NCBI GenBank assembly: GCA_000723505.1
Contig: HG934468.1
Span: 1,458,798 to 1,522,797 of the forward strand
Origin: Mucinivorans hirudinis
Lineage (GTDB): Bacteria > Bacteroidota > Bacteroidia > Bacteroidales > Rikenellaceae
Direction: 5' to 3'
DNA: 64,000 nucleotides
The notes beneath the pieces were generated by a model that ran no database searches, was not told the DNA's origin, and was given only the letters and a program-made list of their open reading frames with translations. The position numbers and the translations under genes are program-made. Position 1 is the stretch's first letter; every line of letters starts with the position of its first letter. This document shows positions 34,495 to 44,227 of this stretch, piece by piece.

Positions 34495-35481
34495 TCACAT
34501 TTGATTGACAAAGTCGGGTGATTGTAGTCGAATCTCGCTTCCATCAGGGGTCACCATTGCTGCCCCCTCGTCCACCGCGACCACGTGCCCAATGACATCT
34601 ACTCCCGCCATTGTCAATATCTCCTTGTGGTGCTCCAAGGGGACGGTAAAGAGCAACTCGAAGTCATCACCGCCGTTGAGCGCAGCCACCACAGGGTCTA
34701 TCTGCAACTCTTGGGCTAACTTAAACACCTCTGAGGCAATCGGTATTCGCTCCAAATATATCCGTGCTCCGCACTGCGAACTTTGGCACAGGCTCAGCAT
34801 AGCCGATGCCAGCCCGTTCGTAATATCTATCATAGCCGTTGGCACGACTCCCTCCGTCGCAAGATTTTTGACAACCGAAATGGGAGCTGTCGGTTGAAGC
34901 TGCCTCCTCAACAGATAGTTATACCCCTCCAATTGGGGCATAATGCCGCTTTTGCCCACGGCGCGTTTTTCTCTCTCGAGCAGTTGCATCCCCATATACG
35001 CCGCCCCTAGGTTGCCCGTAATACACAACAAATCCGTTGTCTTTGCCCCACTACGGCGCACAATGTTATCACCCGTACCGATGCAGGTTGTGGCTATGAC
35101 CAAGCCACTCATCGAAGCGGAGGTGTTGCCGCCAATCAGGCGAATGCCGTATTGGTCGAGCGCATAGTGCACCCCCTTGTAGAGTGCCTCACTCTCCTCC
35201 ACCGAAAAACGCGCCGACAGCCCGAGGCTGATTGTAATCTCCTTGGGCATTGCATTCATTGCCAGAATATTAGACGCCGCCGCCGTGACCGCCTTATATC
35301 CGAGATGTTCCAGCGGGGTATACTGGAGGTCGAAATCGACACCCTCCAATAGCATATCGCTTGCAATGACTCTGTTGTTGTCCAAAATTGCGGCATCATC
35401 CGCCTCGATGGCGAATGGGGAGGTGAGTTTTTCTATGAAATTGACCTTGCCTAGTTCTGCTATTTGGGTGCGTGTCTGCAT
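34495..35481 (-). CDS. thiL: Thiamine-monophosphate kinase
   Basis: Phosphorylates thiamine monophosphate to thiamine diphosphate. The 328-aa protein has the PurM-like ATP-grasp-type fold: ADDAAIL near residue 28 for Mg/ATP, ASDMLLEGVDFD, GGNTSAS, and GGDDFELLFTV near the C-terminal quarter. The usual DISDGL motif reads DITNGL here, losing one acid. ATG 35481 is preferred to an upstream in-frame ATG. A -7 box TAAATTTG lies at 35510-35503 on the minus strand. Confidence 0.88.
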   Translation of the reverse strand: MQTRTQIAELGKVNFIEKLTSPFAIEADDAAILDNNRVIASDMLLEGVDFDLQYTPLEHLGYKAVTAAASNILAMNAMPKEITISLGLSARFSVEESEALYKGVHYALDQYGIRLIGGNTSASMSGLVIATTCIGTGDNIVRRSGAKTTDLLCITGNLGAAYMGMQLLEREKRAVGKSGIMPQLEGYNYLLRRQLQPTAPISVVKNLATEGVVPTAMIDITNGLASAMLSLCQSSQCGARIYLERIPIASEVFKLAQELQIDPVVAALNGGDDFELLFTVPLEHHKEILTMAGVDVIGHVVAVDEGAAMVTPDGSEIRLQSPDFVNQM

Positions 35482-35502
35482 AATAATTTCTAAAATATAG
35501 CA

Positions 35503-35510
35503 CAAATTTA
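35503..35510 (-). promoter_or_regulatory. -7 box of the thiL promoter
   Basis: TAAATTTG on the minus strand, 21 bases upstream of ATG 35481. No convincing -33 element was found. Confidence 0.45.
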
Positions 35511-35592
35511 GTTGTTTTTTCTCTATTTATCAACACTCCGTCACAAACCCGCTAAATGGGCTGACGTAAATCAGCGTAATAAAATTCAAAAT

Positions 35593-35610
35593 CTATTATT
35601 AACTCGGCAT
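35593..35610 (+). repeat. Left 18-bp inverted repeat flanking butyrate kinase
   Basis: CTATTATTAACTCGGCAT. An exact reverse-complement copy lies at 36742-36759, so the buk gene and its promoter are bracketed. A variant forms a hairpin at 39411-39457. Confidence 0.85.
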
Positions 35611-35644
35611 TAAACAATTTATTTTTATTTCCCTTGATTTGCAT

Positions 35645-35652
35645 TATATTTG
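35645..35652 (+). promoter_or_regulatory. -7 box of the buk promoter
   Basis: TATATTTG, 19 bases upstream of ATG 35672. The upstream AT-rich region lacks a clean TTTG at 19-20 bases. Confidence 0.5.
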
Positions 35653-35671
35653 TATAATAAAACATTTCGCA

Positions 35672-36742
35672 ATGAGTAAAATTCTCGCCATTAACCCCGG
35701 CTCAACTTCGACAAAAATAGCAGTATACGAGGGTGAGACACCCCTTTTTGTACAAAACATCAACCACTCCAACGATATTTTGGAGCAGTTCCCGCTGATT
35801 GCAGACCAGTATGATTTTCGTAAGAAAGCAATTTTGGACACTCTCTTGCAGAACGGTATTGCCTTGAGTGACATCGCAATAATTGTGGGGCGCGGTGGTT
35901 TGATACATCCTTTGGAGTCGGGTGTTTATAGGGTGAACGAGCGAATGAAACACGACTTGCACAACTCACCCATCGGCTCGCACGCCTCGAATCTCGGCGG
36001 ATTGATAGCCGATGACCTTGCCCAAACAATTGGCGGCACAGTTCGGGCGTATATTGCCGATCCGGTGGTGGTGGACGAGATGGAAGATGTTGCACGCCTC
36101 ACGGGACTTCGCGAGATTAAACGGCGCTCTATTTTTCACGCACTCAATCAAAAAGCCGTTGCCCGTAATTGGGCTTCACAGGTTGGCAAGCGCTACGAGG
36201 ATGTCAATGTTATCGTTGCTCACCTTGGCGGCGGCATCTCGGTGGGTGCTCACCGCCGCGGACGGGTGGTGGATGTTAATAACGCTCTGGATGGTGACGG
36301 ACCATTCTCGCCCGAGCGTGCCGGCTCGTTGCCCGTCGGCGATTTGATTTCATTGATTTACGACAACAACCTATCTAAGGCGCAGATTCGCAAGATGATA
36401 AAGGGCAATGGCGGTTTCGTGTCGCTGCTCGGGGAGAATAGTGCCAAAAGTGCAACAGAGAAGATGGAGCAGGGCAGTAGCGCGGCAAAGGAGGTTGTGG
36501 ATGCGATGAGTTATAATGTGGGCAAGTGGATTGGTCAGATGGCGGCAGCCCTTTGTGGAGAGGTGGATGTAGTCATCGTTACGGGAGGCATCGCTCACAA
36601 CAAATACATTACGGAGTATATCAAGCGTATGGTCGGTTTCATTGCGCCGCTTGTTGTCATTCCGGGTGAGGACGAGATGAGTGCCTTGGCGATGAACGGA
36701 TTGAGGGTTCTCAGGGGTGAGGTGGTCACGCGGGAGTATTGA
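35672..36742 (+). CDS. buk: Butyrate kinase
   Basis: Acetate/sugar-kinase fold enzyme (356 aa) that converts butyryl phosphate and ADP to butyrate and ATP, or acts on a branched-chain acid. Evidence: KILAINPGSTSTKIAVYEGE (phosphate 1), HLGGGISVGAH (phosphate 2), SLPVGDL and VTGGIAHNKY near the end. ATG 35672 fits the family start. The usual partner, phosphate butyryltransferase, is not adjacent, so the gene stands alone between thiL and rodA. It is enclosed by perfect 18-bp inverted repeats. Confidence 0.9.
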   Translation: MSKILAINPGSTSTKIAVYEGETPLFVQNINHSNDILEQFPLIADQYDFRKKAILDTLLQNGIALSDIAIIVGRGGLIHPLESGVYRVNERMKHDLHNSPIGSHASNLGGLIADDLAQTIGGTVRAYIADPVVVDEMEDVARLTGLREIKRRSIFHALNQKAVARNWASQVGKRYEDVNVIVAHLGGGISVGAHRRGRVVDVNNALDGDGPFSPERAGSLPVGDLISLIYDNNLSKAQIRKMIKGNGGFVSLLGENSAKSATEKMEQGSSAAKEVVDAMSYNVGKWIGQMAAALCGEVDVVIVTGGIAHNKYITEYIKRMVGFIAPLVVIPGEDEMSALAMNGLRVLRGEVVTREY

Positions 36743-36759
36743 TGCCGAGTTAATAATAG
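36742..36759 (-). repeat. Right 18-bp inverted repeat flanking butyrate kinase
   Basis: ATGCCGAGTTAATAATAG on the plus strand, the exact reverse complement of 35593-35610. It starts on the last base of the buk stop codon and ends 16 bases before the rodA stop. Confidence 0.85.
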
Positions 36760-36775
36760 GAGGTTCTCGGAAGAA

Positions 36776-38188
36776 CTACTCGGTGAGCTCGGGTTGTTTA
36801 GAGTCTAACCTGATAGCAATAAAGAGCAGAATGGTAAAGGCGAGTAGCGACGAGCCGCCGTAGCTGAAAAACGGCAACGGAATACCCACAACGGGGAAGA
36901 TTCCGATGGTCATCGAAATGTTTATGACAAAGTGGAATAGCAGAATCGAGGCAACCGAGTAGCAGTATACCCGTCCAAAAGCCTCTTGCTGTCGTTCTCC
37001 CATTCGGATAAGGCGGTAGATGAGCACTCCGAATAGGGAAATTACGACCATCGAACCCACAAAGCCCCACTCCTCGCCCACGGTGCAGAATATAAAGTCC
37101 GTATCCTGCTCGGGCACGAAACTGAGTCGTGTTTGAGTGCCGTTCAAGAAACCTTTGCCGTTTAAGCCTCCCGAGCCTATTGCAATCTTGGATTGTATGA
37201 CATTATAGCTCCATCCCTTTGGGTCGTGCTCAATTCCCAGCAGGTCTAAAATCCGTTTTTGTTGGTGTAATTGCAATATATTATCGAAGGCATAATCAAC
37301 AAAAAAGGTGAAGGCGACTGCTCCGAAAAAGGTTGCAAGAATGACCAGCGTGCTATTGCTCATCTTGCGATGGGCATACACCAGCACAAAGGGTGTTGAT
37401 ACGGTGATGGCGACAACTAGCGACCAGTATGGGTGCATAAACAACAAAAGGGGCAGTGTCAGCAGAGAGACCGCCGCCACGTAGCGCACCGTCAGCTGCC
37501 AGTTACCATTGACCACAACCTGGGCAACAAGGCACAGGGTGAATATGATGAGCAGTATGGTAAAGGGTTCGAGCAAGAAAGCCAAAACACCCAGCAGTAC
37601 AATGAATCCCAGTAGGATGTAGATAATTTTGTTGAATCCCTCGCGATACAACATAATGAAGAGGCTCAAAAAGACCAGTGCCGAGCCTGTTTCGTTCTGC
37701 AAGACAACTATCAATATCGGCAGGGTGATTATCATAGCTATATTCGCCAAGCTCCGCCTGCTGCTGATGTTGAAATTATGGGAGCTCAGACATCGTGCAA
37801 TGGCGAGTGCGGCTGCAACTTTCATAAACTCGACCGGTTGAATCTTAATGCTGTTTGTGATTTTCAGCCACGATTTCGAACCGTTGGTTTCGTTGCCGAA
37901 AAAAAGCACGAACAGCATCACGGCAATCATAAACCAAAAGAGGGGATATGCAAAGATGTGATAGTACTTGGTGTCTATGAGCATCAGGGAGATGGCAAAA
38001 AATAGGCTCACCCCAATCCACACCAACTGCATACCGTATCTTTGCGATACGTCGAGAATCGAATTGTGGTCGTCCGAATAGATTGCGGCATATATATTAA
38101 TCCAGCCAAAAAAGACCAAGAGCAGATAGATGAGCACTGTCCACCAATCTGTTCTAAATCTGCTTGTCTCTAATCTTGCGATGCCCAT
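36776..38188 (-). CDS. rodA: Rod shape-determining protein RodA (SEDS family)
   Basis: A 470-aa SEDS glycosyltransferase polymerising peptidoglycan with a class B PBP during elongation. About ten membrane helices; conserved NGSKSWLKI, a central periplasmic-loop segment with GSGGLNGKGFLNGTQTRLSFVPEQDTDFIF and the C-terminal GIPLPFFSYGGSS signature. The family Asp/Glu (EQDTDF) is present. No mreCD or pbp2 genes lie in the window upstream, so the usual mre cluster ends just outside or is split. It is transcribed away from the rluF leader. Confidence 0.93.
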   Translation of the reverse strand: MGIARLETSRFRTDWWTVLIYLLLVFFGWINIYAAIYSDDHNSILDVSQRYGMQLVWIGVSLFFAISLMLIDTKYYHIFAYPLFWFMIAVMLFVLFFGNETNGSKSWLKITNSIKIQPVEFMKVAAALAIARCLSSHNFNISSRRSLANIAMIITLPILIVVLQNETGSALVFLSLFIMLYREGFNKIIYILLGFIVLLGVLAFLLEPFTILLIIFTLCLVAQVVVNGNWQLTVRYVAAVSLLTLPLLLFMHPYWSLVVAITVSTPFVLVYAHRKMSNSTLVILATFFGAVAFTFFVDYAFDNILQLHQQKRILDLLGIEHDPKGWSYNVIQSKIAIGSGGLNGKGFLNGTQTRLSFVPEQDTDFIFCTVGEEWGFVGSMVVISLFGVLIYRLIRMGERQQEAFGRVYCYSVASILLFHFVINISMTIGIFPVVGIPLPFFSYGGSSLLAFTILLFIAIRLDSKQPELTE

Positions 38189-38197
38189 TCGGAAAAG

Positions 38198-38229
38198 TTT
38201 GCAAATTGCGCATTAATGTTGTACCTTTG
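38198..38229 (+). promoter_or_regulatory. Promoter reading toward rluF
   Basis: TTTG (38198-38201), 20-base spacer, TACCTTTG (38222-38229): a full consensus match. The predicted start near 38234 gives a leader of about 305 bases before rluF. Confidence 0.7.
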
Positions 38230-38539
38230 GCGTAAATAATTATTGTACACAGTTTTAATGGACACTCTGTTGAAAATTAAATTACACTGCTCAGTTGGTA
38301 TTTATTCACAAAAGTACAAAAAAACTACCACAATGTTCGGTTTTTCACCCGAGGGCAAGAAAAAAATGACTCAATCAGGGTAAATCTACAGATGGGGCTT
38401 CTGAAAATTCCAAAAGCACAACGGAACATTCCTGTGAACAACCCCAAGAAGATGGTTAATTAATTTTTAGAATCCTCCGCAGGTGGATAGGGGCGGAGTT
38501 TAGCCCTGTCCTCAACAAACGTTTCGATTTTCGATTGAT
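38230..38539 (+). other. Long leader upstream of rluF with two tiny ORFs
   Basis: A stretch without a recognised gene. It contains a 16-codon ORF (38333-38383, MFGFSPEGKKKMTQSG) and a 23-codon ORF (38392-38463, starting MGLLKIPKAQRNIP), and then a stem CTCCGC (38476-38481) / GCGGAG (38494-38499) shortly before the rluF start. The ORFs lack strong ribosome-binding sites. It may be a regulatory leader, a small RNA or decayed coding sequence; I cannot tell which. Confidence 0.35.
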
Positions 38540-39391
38540 ATGAAAGTAAGATTAAATAAATTTATTAGTGACTCGGGTTACTGCTCGCGCCGCGAGGCGG
38601 ATACCTACATAGAACAGGGGCGTGTCACCGTAAACCGTGCCGACTGCACCGAGAAGGGTACTCTGATTGAGCCCACCGACCGCATCGAGGTGGACGGTGA
38701 GTTGATAAAAGTTGCCTCGAACAAGATATATATTGCTCTTAATAAACCGGTTGGCATCACCTGCACGACAGACACTGAGGATAAAACCAACATTGTCGAT
38801 TTTGTGGGACATCGCCAGCGTATTTTTCCAATCGGCAGACTGGACAAGCAATCGCAGGGGCTGATTCTGCTAACCAACGATGGCGACATTGTAAACAAAG
38901 TACTTCGCGCGGGCAACAACCACCAAAAGGAGTACCTTGTCACGGTTGATAAAGCAATAACGGAGGACTTCCTAAAAAAGATGAGCAGCGGCGTACGGCT
39001 TGATGACGGCGTGCGCACCGAGCCGTGTAAAATCACGCGTGAAGCCGATACCAAGTTCCGAATAATCCTCACGCAGGGTCTCAATCGTCAAATCAGACGA
39101 ATGTGTAATGCGCTGGATTACAATGTCAAAAAGTTGGTGCGCGTCCGTATTATGAACATCACTCTCCGCGGAATAGAGGAGGGTAAGTGGCGTTACTTGA
39201 GCGGCGAAGAGGTTCGTGAATTGATGAAATCGACGGAGAATTCCATTGGCACTAAACAGGCATCTCCACCTCCGCCAAAAGCCTATAAATCAAAGATTAC
39301 CCCTGCGCGCCATAGCCATAGCCATAGCGACGAAGTAAAGGGGAATAAAAAGAGTTTTAATGAATATAGACGTGCCGGCAAGAAACGGTAG
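38540..39391 (+). CDS. rluF: Pseudouridine synthase, RsuA/RluF family
   Basis: The 283-aa protein has an N-terminal S4 RNA-binding domain (RLNKFISDSGYCSRREADTYI) and a catalytic domain with the key aspartate in GRLDKQSQGLILLTNDG. Later QGLNRQIRRMCNAL and VRVRIMNITL match the RluF/RsuA pattern. It should isomerise uridine in 23S rRNA; RluF versus RluB/RluE cannot be fixed by eye. A basic, proline- and His-rich tail (HSHSHSDE) follows the domain. Confidence 0.88.
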   Translation: MKVRLNKFISDSGYCSRREADTYIEQGRVTVNRADCTEKGTLIEPTDRIEVDGELIKVASNKIYIALNKPVGITCTTDTEDKTNIVDFVGHRQRIFPIGRLDKQSQGLILLTNDGDIVNKVLRAGNNHQKEYLVTVDKAITEDFLKKMSSGVRLDDGVRTEPCKITREADTKFRIILTQGLNRQIRRMCNALDYNVKKLVRVRIMNITLRGIEEGKWRYLSGEEVRELMKSTENSIGTKQASPPPPKAYKSKITPARHSHSHSDEVKGNKKSFNEYRRAGKKR

Positions 39392-39410
39392 TGAAAACGA
39401 GGGGGTCTGA

Positions 39411-39457
39411 ATTATTAACTCGGCTTTAATCAAATTGTTCAAAGCCGAGTTAATAAT
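39411..39457. terminator. Bidirectional terminator between rluF and hisIE
   Basis: Perfect 17-bp inverted repeat ATTATTAACTCGGCTTT (39411-39427) / 39441-39457 with a 13-base loop, located between convergent genes. Its arm is a variant of the 18-bp repeats flanking buk, so the same sequence family appears here as a compact hairpin. Confidence 0.75.
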
Positions 39458-39489
39458 ATCATCCCGACACCCCAATAATTAATCGTGGG

Positions 39490-40074
39490 TTATTTATGCC
39501 GCCTTGCCAACTCTTCTTCGAGGCTGGCAAGCGAGTAGCCCTTAGATGTGAGCAGCACCAGCAGGTGATAAATTAAATCCGAAGCCTCGTAAATCAACCG
39601 CTCGTCATTACCCGCCACAGCCTCTATCACCGTCTCAACAGCCTCTTCACCAACCTTTTGAGCCATCTTGCCGACTCCCTTATTAAAGAGGTGTGTCGTG
39701 TAAGAGCCCTCGGGCATATCGCGATACCGTTCTTTGATAACTCGTTGCAGGTGACCGATAAAGCCCTCATTGTCATCCGTTGGAAAGCACGCCTTTGCAC
39801 CCGTGTGGCAGACCGCTCCGGTGGGTGTCGCCTTTATTAGGAGTGTGTCTTGGTCGCAATCCTCAAAAATTTCGTCCACTTTCAGGAAATTACCCGATGT
39901 TTCGCCCTTTGTCCAGAGGCGCTCTTTCGTGCGACTGAAGAATGTTACCACCCCCTCGCGCACGGTTTTTTCATAAGCCTCAGGGTTCATATACCCGAGC
40001 ATCAACACTTTAAGTGTCGCACTGTCTTGAATTATGACGGGCATCAATCCGTCCGAGTTTTTTTGGAAATTCAT
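39490..40074 (-). CDS. hisIE: Bifunctional phosphoribosyl-AMP cyclohydrolase / phosphoribosyl-ATP pyrophosphatase
   Basis: Steps 2 and 3 of histidine synthesis in one 194-aa polypeptide. The HisI part (1-105) has [13 protein letters not shown], the metal-site motif [12 protein letters not shown] and DCDQDTLL. The HisE part (110-194) has the nucleotide-cleaving [16 protein letters not shown] and LIYHLLVLL. It is the last gene of the his operon and overlaps hisF by four bases. Confidence 0.95.
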   Translation of the reverse strand: MNFQKNSDGLMPVIIQDSATLKVLMLGYMNPEAYEKTVREGVVTFFSRTKERLWTKGETSGNFLKVDEIFEDCDQDTLLIKATPTGAVCHTGAKACFPTDDNEGFIGHLQRVIKERYRDMPEGSYTTHLFNKGVGKMAQKVGEEAVETVIEAVAGNDERLIYEASDLIYHLLVLLTSKGYSLASLEEELARRHK

Positions 40075-40826
40075 AATCTTATGGCTATATTTTGTTTTGC
40101 AAGTGCCTGTTTCAGAACAGGTATCGGTATTTCTTCGTAGTGAAAAATGGAGGCGGCGAGTGCTGCATCAGCCCGCCCAAGGGTTAGAACCTGAGCAATA
40201 TGGTCAATGGTGCCCGCCCCGCCCGAGGCTACAATAGGGATAGTGAGTTCGTCGCTCAAACGTGCGTAAGTATCACAGGCATAACCGCTTTTTGTGCCGT
40301 CATTGTTCATCGAAGTGAACAGTATTTCGCCCGCTCCGCGCTCTTGTGCCTCGCGCGCCCAGCTGTGTAACTCTCTGTTGGTGAGCGAGCTGCCCCCGTG
40401 GGTGGTAACCTTCCAAATGCCATCCGTCTCTTTGGCATCAATGGCTACAACCAGAAATTGCGAACCGTACTTTGCGGCTATATCTGTGATTAATTGAGGA
40501 TTGCGCACAGCTGCGCTATTGATTGTAACCTTGTCCGCCCCGGCGCGAAGTAGCCGTGCAGCATCCTCCACCGATGATATACCTCCGCCCACGGTAAAGG
40601 GTATATTGATGTTGGCAGCAATCTTCTCAACAAGCTCCGCAAAGGTGCGTCGCCCCTCTATCGTTGCGCTAATATCCAGATATACAAGCTCATCAGCCCC
40701 TTGTTCGGCATATGTTCGCCCCATCTCAACGGGGTCACCCACGCTACGAATCCCAAGGAAATTTACCCCCTTGACCGTGCATCCGTCCCGAATGTCCAAG
40801 CACGGAATTATCCTCTTAGCAACCAT
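40071..40826 (-). CDS. hisF: Imidazole glycerol phosphate synthase, cyclase subunit
   Basis: TIM-barrel partner of HisH, 251 aa. It takes ammonia from HisH to close the imidazole ring. Catalytic Asp in PCLDIRDG near residue 11 and Asp in [11 protein letters not shown] (near 130) are present, with [10 protein letters not shown] and [12 protein letters not shown] phosphate sites. It overlaps hisA by 19 bases, the longest overlap in the operon. Confidence 0.96.
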   Translation of the reverse strand: MVAKRIIPCLDIRDGCTVKGVNFLGIRSVGDPVEMGRTYAEQGADELVYLDISATIEGRRTFAELVEKIAANINIPFTVGGGISSVEDAARLLRAGADKVTINSAAVRNPQLITDIAAKYGSQFLVVAIDAKETDGIWKVTTHGGSSLTNRELHSWAREAQERGAGEILFTSMNNDGTKSGYACDTYARLSDELTIPIVASGGAGTIDHIAQVLTLGRADAALAASIFHYEEIPIPVLKQALAKQNIAIRL

Positions 40827-41530
40827 TGTTTTAAGTCTTTAACCGTTATTCTTCCTTCGTAAATCGCCTTGCCCACAACCACGGCACGCGTTCCCTGAGC
40901 ATCAAGTTCCTCAATATCACCCATATCGGAAATGCCACCGCTCGCTATTATCTCCACAGCGGGGAACGCAGCCTGTAACTCTCTGTATAGCTCGCAATTA
41001 GCCCCCTGCAACATCCCATCCCTGCCAATATCCGTGCAGATAACCTGCTCCAAAGAGGCGAAACTCCCTATCAAATCCGCAGCCGAAAGCTCCACATCCT
41101 CCTGCCAGCCATTTACCGCCACCCGTCCATTGCGAACATCAGCTCCAAGAATGATTTTTGCGCCCGAGAATTTCTCCAGCCACTCATTAAATAATTGACC
41201 ATCAGAGACTGCAATACTGCCGCAAATGGCATATCGCGCCCCCGCGTTGAATACATCGCTGAGCGATTGAGTACTCTTGACCCCTCCGCCCCACTGAACT
41301 TTTAGCGAAGTTTTCACAGCAATGCTCTCCAAAATTTTGAGGTTTTTTGGGGCAGAACTTTTCGCACCGTCCAAGTCCACAACGTGCAGGCGGGTGATGC
41401 CCATATCCTCGTATTGCTTTGCAACATCGGTGGGGTTTTTGGCATATATTTTCACTTGGGCGTAGTCCCCTTGCGTAAGCCTTACGCACTGCCCCTCAAT
41501 AATATCTATTGCCGGAATTATCGTTATCAT
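40808..41530 (-). CDS. hisA: Phosphoribosylformimino-5-aminoimidazole carboxamide ribotide isomerase
   Basis: The 240-aa TIM barrel with [13 protein letters not shown] at the start (catalytic Asp8), VQWGGGVKS and [13 protein letters not shown] (second catalytic Asp), then ASGGISDM. It converts ProFAR to PRFAR before the HisF/HisH step. It overlaps hisH by four bases. Confidence 0.96.
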   Translation of the reverse strand: MITIIPAIDIIEGQCVRLTQGDYAQVKIYAKNPTDVAKQYEDMGITRLHVVDLDGAKSSAPKNLKILESIAVKTSLKVQWGGGVKSTQSLSDVFNAGARYAICGSIAVSDGQLFNEWLEKFSGAKIILGADVRNGRVAVNGWQEDVELSAADLIGSFASLEQVICTDIGRDGMLQGANCELYRELQAAFPAVEIIASGGISDMGDIEELDAQGTRAVVVGKAIYEGRITVKDLKQWLLRG

Positions 41531-42111
41531 ATCTTCAAAAAATTACTAAAAATTCTCTCGCCCACCCCGCCACTCTTTTCGGGGTGGAACTGGCAGCCAA
41601 AAAAGTTATCACGCCCCAGCGCACCGCTAAAATCGGTGCCGTGGTTTGTTGTGGCTATGGTGAAGCCGTTAATATCAGCCGCATAGGAGTGAACGTAATA
41701 TACATAATCACCTTCGGCAACACCTGTCATAAGTTTGGTTTTCAGCGAGCTAATCCTATTCCACCCCATATGCGGGATTTTTATCCCCGCGGCTGCCGTC
41801 AGCCTGCGCACGCGATTCGGAAAAATGCCAAGACACTCACTATCACCCTCTTCGCTATGACTGCACAGCAGTTGCATCCCGAGGCATATACCCAATACGG
41901 GTTGCGTTGCACCTCTAATCACCTCCGCCAGAGACCTTTCGCGCAGCTTCTCCATAGCCGTTGCCGCTTCGCCAACGCCGGGCAGCAAGATTTTCTCAGC
42001 CACTGAAATCTCTTGTGCCGAAGAGCTCAAGCGATACTGCGCTCCGAGTTTTCGTAGCGCGTTTTCCACCGAACGCAAATTGCCGGTGTCGTAATCCACA
42101 ATCGTTATCAT
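41527..42111 (-). CDS. hisH: Imidazole glycerol phosphate synthase, glutaminase subunit
   Basis: Class I glutamine amidotransferase of 194 aa. The nucleophile Cys is in [10 protein letters not shown]; His and Glu are in [11 protein letters not shown]; the oxyanion strand LLPGVGEA is present. It feeds ammonia to HisF. Start ATG 42111 overlaps hisB by four bases; a longer in-frame start lies inside hisB. Confidence 0.95.
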   Translation of the reverse strand: MITIVDYDTGNLRSVENALRKLGAQYRLSSSAQEISVAEKILLPGVGEAATAMEKLRERSLAEVIRGATQPVLGICLGMQLLCSHSEEGDSECLGIFPNRVRRLTAAAGIKIPHMGWNRISSLKTKLMTGVAEGDYVYYVHSYAADINGFTIATTNHGTDFSGALGRDNFFGCQFHPEKSGGVGERIFSNFLKI

Positions 42112-43205
42112 AGCAGTCCTTTGCTTGAGGGCAGTTTGACATTGAGTGCATCGCGACGAATGGCGCACTTCAACGCCCGTGCAAATGCCTTGAAAATTGC
42201 CTCAATTTTGTGATGTTCGTTCTCCCCGCGAGCCTCGATATGTAGGTTGCAGCGTGCCCCTTGCGCAAAACTTTTGAAGAAGTGGGCAAACATCTCCGTT
42301 GGCACGTCTCCGATGCGTTCGCGCTGAAAATCAGCGCGCCACGCAAAATCTATGCGCCCACCGAAATCGAGCATCACCAAGGCGTCGCACTCATCCATAG
42401 GCAGGCAAAAACCGTATCGCTCCAGCCCCCGTTTGTCGCCAAGCGCCTGAGCCATAGCCTCGCCAAGCAGAATGGCGGTATCCTCAATGGTGTGGTGTTC
42501 ATCCACATAGCTGTCGCCCCGAGCCTCGATTTGCAACCCAATGCCACCGTGGTGGACAATCTGCTCAATCATATGGTCGGCAAAGCCATAGCCGGTTGAT
42601 ATGGAGCTTTGCAGTGCACCGTCTAAGTCCAAGGTCAGCGAAATATCCGTTTCGCGCGTTGTCCTGCGCAGCGATACTCTTCGCTTTCCAAGCCTTAGAA
42701 ACTCGTAAATCTTTCGCCAGTCGTTAGTCACAAGTGCCGCATCGACACCCTGCTGACCGCTCTCGTTGAAGTAGATAGCCCCGCACCCAAGGTTTGCGGC
42801 AAGCTGCACATCGCTCAATCTATCGCCAATGACATAGGAGTTAGCCAAGTCATATTCACCTGTCATATAACTCGTTAGCATAGCTGTGCCGGGTTTTCTC
42901 GTGGGCAGATTTTCCTCGGGCAGCGAGGGGTCTATGTGGAGGGCATCGAATTTAACCCCCACACTCTCAAATGCTTCAAGCATCTTATTTTGTGCAGGAT
43001 AGAAAGTCTCCTCGGGAAACGACTCCGTGCCAAGCCCGTCTTGGTTCGAGACCATAACCAGCTCATAATCAAGCTCCGCAATGCGACTCATCGCCACCAA
43101 CGCCCACGGAACGAAACTCAGCTTTTCGAGCGAATCAATCTGATATGTCACCGGCGGCTCAATAATAAGTGTGCCGTCGCGGTCTATAAAAAGTACCTTT
43201 TTCAT
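42108..43205 (-). CDS. hisB: Bifunctional histidinol-phosphatase / imidazoleglycerol-phosphate dehydratase
   Basis: The 365-aa fusion has an N-terminal HAD phosphatase (FIDRDGTLI with nucleophile Asp; [10 protein letters not shown]) and a C-terminal dehydratase (from about 170) with [34 protein letters not shown] and [16 protein letters not shown] metal motifs. Such fusion is standard in enterobacteria and Bacteroidota. It overlaps both hisC and hisH by four bases. Confidence 0.96.
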   Translation of the reverse strand: MKKVLFIDRDGTLIIEPPVTYQIDSLEKLSFVPWALVAMSRIAELDYELVMVSNQDGLGTESFPEETFYPAQNKMLEAFESVGVKFDALHIDPSLPEENLPTRKPGTAMLTSYMTGEYDLANSYVIGDRLSDVQLAANLGCGAIYFNESGQQGVDAALVTNDWRKIYEFLRLGKRRVSLRRTTRETDISLTLDLDGALQSSISTGYGFADHMIEQIVHHGGIGLQIEARGDSYVDEHHTIEDTAILLGEAMAQALGDKRGLERYGFCLPMDECDALVMLDFGGRIDFAWRADFQRERIGDVPTEMFAHFFKSFAQGARCNLHIEARGENEHHKIEAIFKAFARALKCAIRRDALNVKLPSSKGLL

Positions 43206-44227
43206 TGATAATCACCAAGTATTTCTAACAGTTTACTATTCTCTTCTGGTGTTCCGACAGTTACTCGCAAACACCCCTCGCACCCCGCAATCCGCGAACG
43301 GTCGCGCACGATAACGCCCCTATCTATAAGCCTGTCGTACAGCTTGCGCGGCTCTTCAACCTTTATTAGTAGGAAGTTAGCATCCGATGGAAAAACCGTT
43401 TTTATGAAATCAAATTTAGAAAATTCTTGCCTAAGTCGCTCACGTTCTGAAACAATGACAGTTAATTGCGAGTCAATGGAGTACAAATTTTCGAGTGCCA
43501 CGCGATTGGTCAGCACATTTATGTTGTAAGGGTATTTCACGCGGTTCATAGTGCTGATTATCAACTCCGAAGCAAAAGCCAACCCAAGTCGTATTCCCGC
43601 CATTCCCCAAGCTTTGGATAGAGTTTGGAGAACCACAAGGTTCTCATAATCAACAATCTTTGAAAGGAACGAGCTACCCTGCGCCGCAAAATCAATATAC
43701 GCCTCATCAAGAACGACGATGCCGTGAAATTCTCTCAGAACTCTCTCTATATCACTGCCTGATAGCAGATTACCCGAAGGGTTGTTTGGCGAACAGAGAA
43801 AAACGAGTTTGGTTTGCGCGGTGACGGCTTCGAGGATTTTGGCAGCTGAGAGCGCAAAGTCCTCATCCAAAGCCACCTCCACCAACTTAACATCGTTTAT
43901 TGCAGCGGCAACCTTGTACATACCATAGGTCGGAGCAATGGATATTGCCTCGTCCACCGAGGGGGTGCAAAATATTCTGAACATCAAGTCGATAGCCTCA
44001 TCGCTACCATTTCCCGTGAAAATCATAGAGGGGCTCACACCCTTGATTTGTGCCAGCCTTTCTTTGAGAGAGCGTTGGTGAGGGTCGGGGTAGCGGTTGA
44101 TGCCGCTGTCGAATGGGTTTTCGTTGGCATCCAAGTAGATACCCAAGTTACCGGAGTATTCGTCCCGTGCGGTGGAGTAGGGGGCGAGGTTGCGAATATT
44201 TTCGCGAATAAGGGATTCTATCTTCAT
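43202..44227 (-). CDS. hisC: Histidinol-phosphate aminotransferase
   Basis: Class I/II PLP aminotransferase, 341 aa. [18 protein letters not shown] is the typical HisC start; [13 protein letters not shown] is the PLP loop; [11 protein letters not shown] and [16 protein letters not shown] (PLP Lys) follow. It acts between the dehydratase and phosphatase activities of HisB. It overlaps hisD and hisB by four bases each. Confidence 0.96.
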   Translation of the reverse strand: MKIESLIRENIRNLAPYSTARDEYSGNLGIYLDANENPFDSGINRYPDPHQRSLKERLAQIKGVSPSMIFTGNGSDEAIDLMFRIFCTPSVDEAISIAPTYGMYKVAAAINDVKLVEVALDEDFALSAAKILEAVTAQTKLVFLCSPNNPSGNLLSGSDIERVLREFHGIVVLDEAYIDFAAQGSSFLSKIVDYENLVVLQTLSKAWGMAGIRLGLAFASELIISTMNRVKYPYNINVLTNRVALENLYSIDSQLTVIVSERERLRQEFSKFDFIKTVFPSDANFLLIKVEEPRKLYDRLIDRGVIVRDRSRIAGCEGCLRVTVGTPEENSKLLEILGDYQ

